Shown: positions 12,858 to 21,916, counted from the stretch's first letter. The stretch: DNA of 35,922 nucleotides from Novosphingobium sp. AP12 (GCF_000281975.1 NZ_AKKE01000133.1:1-35922), one strand, 5' to 3'. Numbers and translations: made by a program. The notes: generated from the sequence alone by a model not told the origin.

Positions 12858-14480
12858 TCAGCTGTCCCTGAACGTCAGGCTCGCCGCGCTCCAGTTGCCG
12901 GCGGCGGCATCCTGCGGGGCGATCCGGAACTGGTAGAGCCCGCCCTCTGCCCAGCACCATTCCATCATGTCGTCGTAGCCCAGCTGCAGGAGCAGGATGT
13001 CGCCGTCATGTTCGCTGCGTGCGGCGCGGCGGGCGGGCAGGCCGAATATCTGGTGCTGGTCGATCGGGGGAAGGCGGTAGTCGGCGTTGATCCGCTCCAG
13101 CACGTCGCCGGGTAGGGCGGCGAGAGCTTCGGGCGGGCCTGACACCATGGCGCGGACCGACAATGTTGCCAGCTGCGCCAGCGAGCCGGGGACGTGGTGG
13201 CGGACCAGTTCGCCGAAGCGTTCGTGCACTTCCGACAGCAGGTCCGCGACGACGTCCAATTCCTCCGGCGAGAGCTGCGTCCAGGGATCGCGGCCGGCAA
13301 TGAAGCCTTCCAGCGCCTCGACCATGTCCGGCAGAGCGGCACATTGTGCCTCCGTTTCCTCGAGCTCCTCTGCAAGATAGTCTGCCGTTTGCCGGGCATG
13401 CTCTACTGCATCGGCAGTCGCGGCAGGGTTGGCCTCGAGCTGCGCAAGCGCACCCAGCTTCTGTTCGAGCGCGGCGCGCTGCATGGCGATCGGACGCGCG
13501 CAGGCGGCGAGCGCTTCGTGCAATTGGTCGGTGAGGTGGATGACCGAATGCCACCACAGCGCCTCGACCGGCGCGCCGACGCCGGCGGCGTAGAAGGGGT
13601 GATCGCGGAGCGGAGCCACGCGCTGCAATTGGCTCGCCATCGCTTCCTCGATCGCCGTCTCGCGCAAGAGGTCGCCGTGGTGGCGGAGGTTTTCGGGCAG
13701 ATCGAGCGGGGTGAGCTCAACCGGCCAGAACGGGAAGAACCAGCGGCTGAGGCGGCCCGGCGTGGCAGGGAAGGGCTGGCCCCCTTCGTCGAACGCGGGC
13801 GGCAGGTCGGCCGGCGGCTCCGCGAAGCCGTGCTCGCCGTCCGGCACGGCGATGACCGCGCCGCTGCCGAGGAAGAACGCCAGCGAGCCAGAGGTCGGCA
13901 GCGCGGCGCCCGGTGCGGCGAAGGCGAGGTCGGCGAGGTCGATCTGCGCTGCGAACGGCACGGGCACGCCGCCGGCATCGCGGGGCCACGGTGCATCGCC
14001 GAGCTTCGGCAATCCGCCCAGCCAGCTAGCGTCGGAGAACCAGTCGCGACCAGGTTCGCGGGGCTTGCGAATCAGGATCACGGGCGGCGGCGGCGCGGCA
14101 GGTTCCGCCTCGACCGGCGCGGGCGCGGGCTCCTCATCGGGCAGGGCGCGGCGGCGCAGGCCGGCTATCCGGTCGCCGGGCATGGCATCGCCCGCGAGCG
14201 GCTCGGGCGTCCAGGTCGCCATCGGCTCGATGAGTGGCTCCGTGCCGATCCGGCGCTGCTTCGTTCCGCTCTGCCCGAATACCAGCGCCGCGAGTGCCGC
14301 CAGGATGACGCCCAGACCCAGCAGCGCCAGCACCGCGATGTCCCGGCCCTGGATGGCGATGATCCGCGAGGCCAGCACATCGAGCGGAGCCAGGCTGCCG
14401 CCCAGCGGAGCCAGCTTGAGATAGGCGGCGACGATTGCCGGCAGTGCGAAGCCCGCCAGCGCGGCGATCACTCTCTTCAT
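12858..14480 (-). CDS. DUF1963 (YwqG-like) membrane-anchored protein
   Basis: A 540-aa protein with two N-terminal hydrophobic helices (about residues 4-20 and 44-68), a Pro/Ala/Glu-rich linker (about 100-135), and a large cytoplasmic domain. The segment DASWLGGLPKLGDAPWPRD is the DUF1963 hallmark (S-xxGGxPxLpxxxxWP), and the end has LLQLGYDDMMEWCWAEGGLYQFRI (DUF1963: LLQIxSDDxxxMxWGDxGxxYFxI). A coiled region (about 350-430) interrupts the domain. The function of DUF1963 is unknown. I chose the ATG at 14480 because it starts a membrane segment; the ribosome site is weak. Confidence 0.78.
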   Translation of the reverse strand: MKRVIAALAGFALPAIVAAYLKLAPLGGSLAPLDVLASRIIAIQGRDIAVLALLGLGVILAALAALVFGQSGTKQRRIGTEPLIEPMATWTPEPLAGDAMPGDRIAGLRRRALPDEEPAPAPVEAEPAAPPPPVILIRKPREPGRDWFSDASWLGGLPKLGDAPWPRDAGGVPVPFAAQIDLADLAFAAPGAALPTSGSLAFFLGSGAVIAVPDGEHGFAEPPADLPPAFDEGGQPFPATPGRLSRWFFPFWPVELTPLDLPENLRHHGDLLRETAIEEAMASQLQRVAPLRDHPFYAAGVGAPVEALWWHSVIHLTDQLHEALAACARPIAMQRAALEQKLGALAQLEANPAATADAVEHARQTADYLAEELEETEAQCAALPDMVEALEGFIAGRDPWTQLSPEELDVVADLLSEVHERFGELVRHHVPGSLAQLATLSVRAMVSGPPEALAALPGDVLERINADYRLPPIDQHQIFGLPARRAARSEHDGDILLLQLGYDDMMEWCWAEGGLYQFRIAPQDAAAGNWSAASLTFRDS

Positions 14481-14627
14481 GCCCGGTCCCGCCACATCCG
14501 TTTTTCCCTTTCGACGCGCGCCCTTGCGGGTCTCAGTCTTGAAGCGGAGTGTTAAGCCCAATCGCGCCGGGGAGAAGCCCGCCGGGCCCCGTGCGCGCCG
14601 GCTCATGCGGTGTTATCCCCAGCGCGG

Positions 14628-15209
14628 ATGGCCAAGCTCTATTTCTACTATGCCAGCATGAACGCGGGCAAATCGACGACGCTGCTGCAGGCGGACTTCA
14701 ACTACCGCGAGCGGGGCATGCGCACGATGCTGTGGACCGCCGCACTCGATGACCGGAGCGATGCCGGTCACGCCATCGAGAGCCGCATCGGCCTCCACGC
14801 AGGCGCTAACCGCTTCGCCGCCGGGACCGACCTGTTCGAGCAGGTCTGCGCCGCTCACGCGGTCGAGCCGCTGTCCTGCGTGCTGGTGGACGAGGCGCAG
14901 TTCCTCACGCCCACGCAGGTCTGGCAATGCGCCGATCTTGCCGACAAGGCGGACATTCCCGTGCTCTGCTACGGGCTGCGCACCGACTTTCGGGGCGAGC
15001 TGTTTCCCGGCGCGGCCGTGCTGCTGGGCATCGCCGACAGCTTGGTCGAGCTGAAGGCGGTGTGCCACTGCGGGCGCAAGGCGTCGATGAACCTGCGGGT
15101 CGACGAAGCGGGGCGCGCGGTGAGCGAAGGGGCGCAGACGGAAATCGGTGGAAACGACCGTTACGTCGCACTGTGCCGCCGGCATTTCAGCGAGGCGTTG
15201 GGGCGGTAG
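14628..15209 (+). CDS. tdk: Thymidine kinase
   Basis: A 193-aa type II thymidine kinase that phosphorylates thymidine with ATP in the salvage pathway. It has the P-loop YASMNAGKSTTLLQ (residues 9-22), Walker B VLVDEAQFL (about 86-94), the flexible lasso region and a zinc site with CHCGRKA plus a C-terminal CRRHF. Length matches E. coli Tdk (about 205). The ATG at 14628 gives the family start; a GTG six codons upstream is possible. It is divergent from the DUF1963 gene. Confidence 0.95.
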   Translation: MAKLYFYYASMNAGKSTTLLQADFNYRERGMRTMLWTAALDDRSDAGHAIESRIGLHAGANRFAAGTDLFEQVCAAHAVEPLSCVLVDEAQFLTPTQVWQCADLADKADIPVLCYGLRTDFRGELFPGAAVLLGIADSLVELKAVCHCGRKASMNLRVDEAGRAVSEGAQTEIGGNDRYVALCRRHFSEALGR

Positions 15210-15339
15210 GGGTTAGTTGATTAAGTACATGCGCACGCACGCTTCCTTGAAGGGGCGGGGCGGGGCGATCTCGACGATGTGAAAGAACCTGCGCGAACGT
15301 AGCAGCCTGGCGCGGTGTAGGAAAATCGCGCTGCCCGGT

Positions 15340-15378
15340 ATTTTACCCGGATGTATTGACAATTTAACCCGGGTAAAT
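15340..15378. promoter_or_regulatory. Repeated ATTTnACCCGG operator-like motif before DUF2239
   Basis: ATTTTACCCGG (15340-15350) and ATTTAACCCGG (15362-15372) form a direct repeat differing at one base, spaced by 22 bp, two helical turns. The second copy continues into an inverted repeat with arms ATTTA and TAAAT around ACCCGGG (15362-15378). TTGACA (15356-15361), a perfect -35 box, lies between the copies, though no good -10 is found at 17 bp. This looks like a repressor- or activator-controlled promoter. Confidence 0.5.
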
Positions 15379-15392
15379 GTAGGGGGCTGCCC

Positions 15393-15896
15393 ATGCCTTT
15401 GACCCTGTTCTACAAAAATGAAGTGATCGCGCGCGGGACGCCCGGCGATTTCGCCGGACTTTTGCGTGAGATCGGACCCGTCGCCCGCAGCAGCGACCTG
15501 CTCGCCTTCGACGACGACACCGGGCGGCAGGTCGATCTCGATCTGGCCGAACCGGCGCCGCGTCCGCGCGGCCGTCCGGCGCTCGGCGTCGAGGCGCGCG
15601 AGGTGACGCTGCTGCCCCGACACTGGGAATGGCTCGCCGCGCAGCCCGGCGGCGCCTCGGTGACCTTGCGCAAGCTGGCCGAAGCCGCGATGCGCGCCGG
15701 GCGCAGCGAGCGTGAGTGCCTCGACGCCGCCTGCCGCTTCCTCACCGTCATGGCGGGCGACCGGCCCGGCTACGAGGAAGCGACCCGCGCGCTCTACGCG
15801 GGCGACCTCGAGAATTTCGACGCCCTGTGCGTCCTGTGGCCCCATGCGGTCGCGGATTATGCCCGGCGGCTCGCCTGGCCCAAGGAGTCGGTGTGA
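15393..15896 (+). CDS. DUF2239 family protein
   Basis: This 167-aa protein begins MPLTLFYKNEVIARGTPGDFAGLLRE and contains the DUF2239 core GRPALGVEAREVTLLPRHWEWLAAQPGGASVTLRKLAEAAMR (shown here as two parts: GRPALGVEAREVTLLPRHWE and WLAAQPGGASVTLRKLAEAA). The function is unknown. The core, a beta-like VTLLP strand followed by two helices, resembles ribbon-helix-helix DNA-binding proteins, so a regulator is possible. A strong AGGGGG site lies 7 bp before the ATG. Its TGA overlaps the truB ATG by one base (TGATG), giving coupled translation. Confidence 0.85.
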   Translation: MPLTLFYKNEVIARGTPGDFAGLLREIGPVARSSDLLAFDDDTGRQVDLDLAEPAPRPRGRPALGVEAREVTLLPRHWEWLAAQPGGASVTLRKLAEAAMRAGRSERECLDAACRFLTVMAGDRPGYEEATRALYAGDLENFDALCVLWPHAVADYARRLAWPKESV

Positions 15897-16801
15897 TGCC
15901 CCACGGCTGGATCATTCTCGACAAGCCGCTGGGCCTCGGCTCGACGCAGGCGGTGGCCGCGGTCAAGCGCAACCTGCGCGAGGCGGGCTTCGGCAAGAAG
16001 GTCAAGGTCGGCCACGGCGGCACCCTCGACCCGCTCGCCACCGGGGTCCTGCCGATCGCGATCGGCGAGGCGACCAAGCTGACCGGGCGCATGCTCGATG
16101 CCAGCAAGGCGTACCTGTTCACCGTGCGCTTCGGCGAGGAGACCGACACGCTCGACCTCGAGGGCAAGGTCATCGCCACCAGCGACGTGCGGCCCTCGCA
16201 GGCCGAGGTCGAGGCGGTGCTGGAACGCTTCACCGGGCCGATCGCGCAGGTGCCGCCCGCCTATTCGGCGCTCAAGATCGACGGGGAGCGGGCCTATGAT
16301 CTGGCGCGGGCAGGCGTCGAGGTCGAGTTGAAGTCGCGCGACGTGACGATTTACGACCTCCGACTGGAGGCTTTCGACCCGGAGGAAGGCGCGACGCTCC
16401 TCGCCAAAGTCTCCAAGGGCACCTATATCCGCAGCCTGGCGCGCGACATCGCGCAGGCCCTCGGTTCCTGCGGCACGGTCACGATGCTGCGCCGCGCGCA
16501 GGCCGGTCCGTTCCTTCTGTCTCAGGCGATTTCGCTGGACAAATTGAACGAAGTGGGTAAGGGCGCGCCTCTTGAACAGATACTCTTGCCGCTGGAGGCG
16601 GGGCTGGACGACATCCCGGCCATCGACCTCGACCCGGAGCAGGCAAGGGCGGTCCGACAGGGCCGCGTTCTGACCGGAATGCCCCATGAAGACGGGCTCT
16701 ATATGGCGCGGGAGGGAATGATCCCTGTCGCGCTGGTGGAGCTTTCGGACGGCAGCGTCCGCGTTTCCAGGGGCTTCAATCTATCGGATGTCGCGGAGTG
16801 A
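15896..16801 (+). CDS. truB: tRNA pseudouridine(55) synthase TruB
   Basis: This 301-aa enzyme makes pseudouridine-55 in the T-loop of tRNAs. It starts MPHGWIILDKPLGLGSTQAVAAVK, has the catalytic GHGGTLDPLATGVLPI with Asp45, PPAYSALKIDGERAYDLAR and SKGTYIRSLARDIAQ, then a C-terminal PUA-like part (AVRQGRVL). All residues expected of the family are seen. It is coupled to DUF2239 upstream and lies 5 bp before rpsO. Confidence 0.97.
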   Translation: MPHGWIILDKPLGLGSTQAVAAVKRNLREAGFGKKVKVGHGGTLDPLATGVLPIAIGEATKLTGRMLDASKAYLFTVRFGEETDTLDLEGKVIATSDVRPSQAEVEAVLERFTGPIAQVPPAYSALKIDGERAYDLARAGVEVELKSRDVTIYDLRLEAFDPEEGATLLAKVSKGTYIRSLARDIAQALGSCGTVTMLRRAQAGPFLLSQAISLDKLNEVGKGAPLEQILLPLEAGLDDIPAIDLDPEQARAVRQGRVLTGMPHEDGLYMAREGMIPVALVELSDGSVRVSRGFNLSDVAE

Positions 16802-16806
16802 ATTGA

Positions 16807-17076
16807 ATGTCGGTTACCCCTGAGAAGAAGCTGGATATCATCACGGACAACGCCCGCGCCACTGGCGACACGGGCAGCCCGGAAGTCCAGGTCGCGATCC
16901 TTACCGAACGCATCAAGAACCTGACCGAGCACTTCAAGGCTCACCACAAGGACAACCACTCGCGTCGCGGTCTGCTGGCCATGGTCAACAAGCGCCGCTC
17001 GCTGCTGGACTACCTCAAGAAAAAGGATGTGGCGCGCTACAACTCGCTCATCCAGAAGCTCGGTCTGCGTAAGTAA
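16807..17076 (+). CDS. rpsO: 30S ribosomal protein S15
   Basis: An 89-aa primary 16S rRNA-binding protein with exactly the family length. Clear motifs are DTGSPEVQVAILTERI, LTEHFKAHHKDNHSRRGLL and KRRSLLDYLKKKD. It is co-transcribed with truB (its ribosome site GGAG lies in the truB end) and ends in an intrinsic terminator. Confidence 0.98.
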   Translation: MSVTPEKKLDIITDNARATGDTGSPEVQVAILTERIKNLTEHFKAHHKDNHSRRGLLAMVNKRRSLLDYLKKKDVARYNSLIQKLGLRK

Positions 17077-17085
17077 GATCGAACG

Positions 17086-17116
17086 ACGGCCCGCCTCGGC
17101 GGGCCGTTTTGCATTT
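17086..17116 (+). terminator. Intrinsic terminator after rpsO
   Basis: A stem ACGGCCCGC / GCGGGCCGT with a CTCG loop is followed by TTTGCATTT, starting 10 bp after the rpsO stop. Confidence 0.85.
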
Positions 17117-17138
17117 GAGACCCGCGGCGTGGTATCTG
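17109..17138 (+). promoter_or_regulatory. Candidate pnp promoter
   Basis: TTGCAT (17109-17114), 18 bp, TATCTG (17133-17138). The -35 box lies in the T-tail of the rpsO terminator and the -10 is the same as in the candidate rimP promoter. It would give a leader of about 155 nt with several GC-rich hairpins (for example CCCCGC / GCGGGG near 17186-17203). Confidence 0.4.
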
Positions 17139-17301
17139 GGCATCGTCCCGGACCCCGCCGGGAAAGACCTAGATTTACGAGTATCCCCGCAATTCGGCGG
17201 GGGGCTCTGGGGCCTCAGAAAAAGCCCCGCACCGGACCGGGACGGTACCCCGGCAGTAAGCCCCGCCGTTGCAATAGGGCCGGTGGGTCGAGGAAAATCT
17301 T

Positions 17302-19632
17302 ATGTTCGACGTCAAAACCGTAAGCATGGAGTGGGGCGGCAAGACCCTCACCCTGGAAACCGGCCGCATCGCTCGCCAGGCGAATGGTGCAGTCCTCGCC
17401 ACCTACGGCGAAACCGTGGTGCTGTGCGCCGTGACCGCCGCCAAGTCGGTGAAGGAAGGCCAGGACTTCTTCCCGCTGACCGTCCACTACCAGGAAAAGT
17501 TTTCGTCCGCCGGCCGCATCCCCGGTGGCTTCTTCAAGCGTGAGCGCGGCGCGACCGAAAAGGAAACGCTGACCAGCCGCCTGATCGACCGTCCGATCCG
17601 CCCGCTGTTCCCCGAAGGTTTCTACAACGAAATCAACGTCATCGCCCAGGTCCTGAGCTATGACGGCGACACCGAGGCCGACGTCCTGGCGATGATCGCC
17701 GCTTCGGCCGCGCTGACCATCTCGGGCGTGCCCTTCATGGGCCCGATCGCCGCCGCGCGCGTCGGCTACGTCGATGGCGAATACACGCTGAACCCCAAGC
17801 AGGACGTCGCTCTCAAGGAAGGCAGCCTCGATCTCGTCGTCGCCGCCACCGGCGACGCCGTGATGATGGTGGAATCGGAAGCCAAGGAACTGACCGAAGA
17901 GGTCATGCTGGGCGCCGTCGTGTACGCGCACGACGAGATCAAGAAGGTCGTGAACCTCATCATCGACCTGGCCGAAAAGGCCGCCAAGGAGCCTTGGGAA
18001 GTCGATCTTTCGGACAGCACCGCCGACATCAAGGCGAAGCTCAAGAAGGTCGTCGGCAAGGACGTCGCCGCAGCCTACAAGCTGACCGACAAGTCGGCCC
18101 GTTCCAACGCCCTGAACGCCGCGCGCGCCAGGGCCAAGGAAGCGTTCTCGGACGAGACCCCGCAGACCCAGATGGTCGCCATCAAGTCCATGAAGAAGGT
18201 CGAGGCGGACATCGTTCGCGGCGCCATCCTCAAGGACGGCAAGCGCATCGACGGCCGCAAGCTCGACCAGGTCCGCCCGATCGAAGCGATCGTCGGCTTC
18301 CTGCCGCGCACCCACGGTTCGTCGCTGTTCACCCGCGGCGAAACCCAGGCGATCTGCACCACCACCCTTGGCACCAAGGAATCGGAGCAGATGATCGACG
18401 GCCTCGAAGGCCTGTCGTACTCGTCGTTCATGCTGCACTACAACTTCCCGCCCTACTCGGTCGGTGAAGTCGGCCGCTTCGGCGCCCCGGGCCGCCGCGA
18501 AGTCGGCCACGGCAAGCTGGCATGGCGCGCGCTGCACCCGGTGCTGCCCGCCAAGGAAGACTTCCCCTACACGATCCGCGTTCTCTCGGACATCACCGAG
18601 TCGAACGGTTCGTCCTCGATGGCCACCGTCTGCGGCGGTTCGCTCTCGATGATGGACGCCGGCGTGCCGCTGGTACGCCCGGTCTCGGGCATCGCCATGG
18701 GCCTGATCCTGGAAGGCAAGGACTTCGCGGTCCTGTCGGACATCCTGGGCGACGAGGACCACCTCGGCGACATGGACTTCAAGGTCGCGGGCACCGAAGT
18801 CGGCATCACCACGATGCAGATGGACATCAAGATCGCGGGCATCACGCGCGAGATCATGGGCAAGGCGCTCGAGCAGGCCAAGGCCGGCCGTGCGCACATC
18901 CTGGGTGAAATGACCAAGGCCCTCGGTTCCTCGCGCAGCGAACTGTCGGCTCACGCTCCCCGCATCGAGACGATCCAGATCGACAAGTCGAAGATCCGTG
19001 ACGTCATCGGCACGGGCGGCAAGGTCATCCGCGAGATCGTCGCCGAGACCGGCGCCAAGGTCGACATCGACGACGAGGGCGTGATCAAGATCTCGTCGTC
19101 CGACATCGCGCAGATCGAGGCCGCCAAGAAGTGGATCCTCGGCATCGTCGAGGAAGCGGAAGTCGGCAAGGTCTACCAGGGCAAGGTCGTCAACATCGTC
19201 GACTTCGGCGCCTTCGTGAACTTCATGGGCGGCAAGGACGGTCTCGTCCACGTCTCCGAAATGAAGAACGAGCGCGTGGAAAAGCCGACCGATGTCGTCA
19301 AGGAAGGCCAGGCCGTCTACGTCAAGGTCCTCGAGATCGACCCGCGCGGCAAGGTTCGCCTGTCGATGCGCGTCGTCGACCAGGAGACCGGCGCTGAGCT
19401 GGAAGACACCCGTCCGGCACGTGAGCCCCGCGAAGGCGGCGATCGCGGTCCGCGCAGCGGTGGCGGCGATCGCGGCGGTGACCGTCGTGGCCCGCGCCGC
19501 GAAGGCGGCGGCGATCGCGGTCCTCGCGGTGGCGGCGATCGTGGTCCCCGCGGCGGCGGCGACCGTGGCCCGCGCGGCGGCAGCGAAGGCGGCAACCCCG
19601 ACCACCTGCCGGCCTTCCTCAAGGAAGACTGA
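17302..19632 (+). CDS. pnp: Polyribonucleotide nucleotidyltransferase (PNPase)
   Basis: A 776-aa phosphorolytic 3'-5' exoribonuclease of the degradosome. It has two RNase PH domains (about 1-215 and 305-545; FxRG-type RIPGGFFKRE, and FLPRTHGSSLFTRGETQ, GAPGRREVGHG), a KH domain (about 553-615, IRDVIGTGGKVIREI) and an S1 domain (about 622-690, GKVVNIVDFGAFVNF). The last 65 residues are an Arg/Gly/Asp repeat tail with GDRGPRGG units, likely an extra RNA- or partner-binding region, longer than in E. coli. GAGGA precedes the ATG. The long leader before it may allow autocontrol, as in other bacteria. Confidence 0.97.
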   Translation: MFDVKTVSMEWGGKTLTLETGRIARQANGAVLATYGETVVLCAVTAAKSVKEGQDFFPLTVHYQEKFSSAGRIPGGFFKRERGATEKETLTSRLIDRPIRPLFPEGFYNEINVIAQVLSYDGDTEADVLAMIAASAALTISGVPFMGPIAAARVGYVDGEYTLNPKQDVALKEGSLDLVVAATGDAVMMVESEAKELTEEVMLGAVVYAHDEIKKVVNLIIDLAEKAAKEPWEVDLSDSTADIKAKLKKVVGKDVAAAYKLTDKSARSNALNAARARAKEAFSDETPQTQMVAIKSMKKVEADIVRGAILKDGKRIDGRKLDQVRPIEAIVGFLPRTHGSSLFTRGETQAICTTTLGTKESEQMIDGLEGLSYSSFMLHYNFPPYSVGEVGRFGAPGRREVGHGKLAWRALHPVLPAKEDFPYTIRVLSDITESNGSSSMATVCGGSLSMMDAGVPLVRPVSGIAMGLILEGKDFAVLSDILGDEDHLGDMDFKVAGTEVGITTMQMDIKIAGITREIMGKALEQAKAGRAHILGEMTKALGSSRSELSAHAPRIETIQIDKSKIRDVIGTGGKVIREIVAETGAKVDIDDEGVIKISSSDIAQIEAAKKWILGIVEEAEVGKVYQGKVVNIVDFGAFVNFMGGKDGLVHVSEMKNERVEKPTDVVKEGQAVYVKVLEIDPRGKVRLSMRVVDQETGAELEDTRPAREPREGGDRGPRSGGGDRGGDRRGPRREGGGDRGPRGGGDRGPRGGGDRGPRGGSEGGNPDHLPAFLKED

Positions 19633-19663
19633 TAGGTCCGGAGCCATCAAGGCATCAGGAAAG

Positions 19664-19692
19664 GGGTCGCGCCGCAAGGCGCGGCCCTTTTT
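19664..19692 (+). terminator. Intrinsic terminator after pnp
   Basis: A 10-bp stem GGGTCGCGCC / GGCGCGGCCC (one G-T pair) with a GCAA loop is followed by TTTTT. It begins 32 bp after the pnp stop. Confidence 0.88.
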
Positions 19693-19771
19693 CGTTGGAA
19701 CCCCCCTCCCGGTTGCGGCTTGCATTCCCGGAGCTACGTCGAAACACTGAGCCTGAAGCGGAGAGGACCGG

Positions 19772-21916
19772 ATGAAGCGAGTGGCACTGGCGGGGGGCGC
19801 GCTCATGGCGCTGGCGGCGTGGCCCACTGCCGCAGGGGCGAGCGGGGACTACGGCTGCACGCCTGGCTGGACGCTCGCGACCTCCGCCTTCGAATGCGCC
19901 GGCAGCGCCGTGATCGGCCCGCGCAACGACACCCGCGTCAACCTTGCCTTCCTGCTGCGCGACCGCGCCGGGCTGTCCTCGCCGGGCAAGCTGGCCTATC
20001 CCGAGCAGGACTGGGGCAACGGCGATTTCGGCCACGTCTTCCTCGGCTGGGACGAACTCCAGTCCGCCTTCTGGCCCGCCGGGCAGGCCCCCGCCGACGA
20101 GACGGCGCAGGACTACGCCGGCTCGCGCTGCCAGACCCTCGCCAGCGGCGGGGCCGCCTTCCGCGCCGCGCTCGCCGCGAGCAAGGGCGTCAGGCCCGAG
20201 GAGCGCGAAACCCTGGCCGCCGCGCGCGACCTCGTGAAACCGGCCTGCGACGGTGACAAGGGCCCGGCGGCTTGGCCCGCCGCGAGCAGCGCGCCGGGGC
20301 GCGAATACCTTGCCTACCTGCAAGGCGCCCGCGCCTTCTACGCCGACGATTTCGCCTCTGCCGGCAAGCTGTTCGCCGGCCTCTCCCGCTCGAAGGACCC
20401 GTGGCTGGCGGAAACCGGGCGCTACATGGTGGCCCGCAACGAACTTGCCGCTGCCCAGGTCGGGGCTTTCGACGAATGGGGTGGCTACGCTGGCGGCGAC
20501 AAGGTCGACCGCCCCTCCGCCACCCGCGCCCGGGCGGCGCTGCAGGACTATCTCTCCGCCTACCCCAAGGGCCGCTACGCCGCCTCCGCCTCGGGCCTGA
20601 CGCGCCGTGCGGCGTGGTTGCTGGGCGAGGGGCCGGGCCTCGCGCGCAGCTATTCCGGCCTTCTGGCGGCGCAGTCTCCGTTGGACCCGCAGGCCCCGGC
20701 GCTGCTGGAGGAAGTGGAGAGCAAGGTCCTGTTCGGCACCGGGCTGGGCAACGACCCCGACGCACCGCTGCTGCTGGCGACCTGGGATCTCGTGCGCATG
20801 CGCCGTTACGGAGAGGACGAGCGGCCCACGTTGGTCTCGACCATCCCCCCGGCGCTGACCGCAGGAGAGCTCGCAGCGCAGAAGCCCGCCTTCGCCAAGG
20901 CGCCGGACCTCTACGCCTTCCTGCAGGCGAGCTTCGCCTACCACGTCGCGCACGACTACCGCGCCGTGCTGGCGCTGGTCCCCGACGGTACGCGCGCCAA
21001 AAGCCTCACCCCGCTTGCCTTCAGCGGGCAGATGCTGCGGGGGCTGGCGCTGGAGAAGCTGGGCGACCGCAACGCCCCGGGCTTCTGGCAGCAGCTGGCG
21101 CCGGCCGCACGCGACCTCTACCAGCGCCCGGCGGTGGAACTGGCGCTGGCGATGCACTGGGAGCGCAGCGGCGACCTCGGCCTCGTCTTCGCGCCCTCCA
21201 GCCCCGTCACGGAGCCCGAAATCCGCACGCTGCTCCTGGCGCACACGGCTGGCGCGGACCTGCTGCGCCGTCAGGCGACCGCCGCTGCCGCCGGCCGGGT
21301 GGAACGCGACGTCGCGCTGTTCACGCTGCTCGCCAAAGGGCTGAGCCGGGGGCGCTACGCCGACGTTGGCAGGGACCTGGGGCTGGTTCCCGCCGATGCC
21401 TCGACCTCCGGCTGGGTCGGCGAGGGCTGGGAGGGCGCGTGGATGAGCCCCGATCCCGATTCGCGCCCGCCCGCCGGCTTCTTCGTGCGCGGGAAGTGGC
21501 AGGACCAATATGCCTGCCCGGCGTTGGCGAAGACCGTCGCGACGCTCGCCGCCACGCCCGCCGACGTGAAGGGACGGCTGTGCCTCGCCGAGTTCTGGCG
21601 CCTCAACGGCTTCGACGATTACCTCGCCGGTGACGCGCACCCCGCCGCCGACGAACTGGGCGGTACGAAGGAGCTGTTTCCCGGCAAGCCCATGCCGCGC
21701 TCGGCCCTTTACGCAGCCGTGCTGGCAGACCGCGCCGCCGGGCCGGACGACACCGCCTATGCGCTCTACCGCTCGGTGATGTGCTACGCGCCGAGCCGCA
21801 TCAATTCCTGCGGCGGCACGGATGCCAGCGAGGGGCAGCGCCGCGCGTGGTTCCAGCGCCTCAAGCGCGATTACCCCAAGAGCCGGTGGGCCGGCGAACT
21901 CAAGTATTACTGGTGA
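19772..21916 (+). CDS. Exported repeat-type protein of unknown function
   Basis: I do not recognise a named family. This 714-aa protein has a signal peptide (about 1-23, ALMALAAWPTAAGASG) and a mature part that is mostly helical, with TPR/Sel1-like stretches such as YLQGARAFYADDFASAGKLFAGL, RARAALQDYLSAYPKGRYAASA and a C-terminal WFQRLKRDYPKSRWAGELKYYW. Paired cysteines (for example CTPGW...FECAG near the start, MCYAPSRINSCGG near the end) suggest a disulfide-bonded periplasmic protein. The phrase YPKGRYAASA matches the tetratricopeptide spacing seen in cell-envelope assembly proteins. Its stop overlaps the DUF3142 gene by 4 bp, so the two are coupled and probably act together. Confidence 0.7.
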   Translation: MKRVALAGGALMALAAWPTAAGASGDYGCTPGWTLATSAFECAGSAVIGPRNDTRVNLAFLLRDRAGLSSPGKLAYPEQDWGNGDFGHVFLGWDELQSAFWPAGQAPADETAQDYAGSRCQTLASGGAAFRAALAASKGVRPEERETLAAARDLVKPACDGDKGPAAWPAASSAPGREYLAYLQGARAFYADDFASAGKLFAGLSRSKDPWLAETGRYMVARNELAAAQVGAFDEWGGYAGGDKVDRPSATRARAALQDYLSAYPKGRYAASASGLTRRAAWLLGEGPGLARSYSGLLAAQSPLDPQAPALLEEVESKVLFGTGLGNDPDAPLLLATWDLVRMRRYGEDERPTLVSTIPPALTAGELAAQKPAFAKAPDLYAFLQASFAYHVAHDYRAVLALVPDGTRAKSLTPLAFSGQMLRGLALEKLGDRNAPGFWQQLAPAARDLYQRPAVELALAMHWERSGDLGLVFAPSSPVTEPEIRTLLLAHTAGADLLRRQATAAAAGRVERDVALFTLLAKGLSRGRYADVGRDLGLVPADASTSGWVGEGWEGAWMSPDPDSRPPAGFFVRGKWQDQYACPALAKTVATLAATPADVKGRLCLAEFWRLNGFDDYLAGDAHPAADELGGTKELFPGKPMPRSALYAAVLADRAAGPDDTAYALYRSVMCYAPSRINSCGGTDASEGQRRAWFQRLKRDYPKSRWAGELKYYW

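Noticed and set aside
17215..19827. Long minus-strand open frame opposite pnp
   Set aside because: Shadow of pnp; composition is typical of antisense frames (Asp/Val/Leu/Gly/Arg-rich) with no domain.
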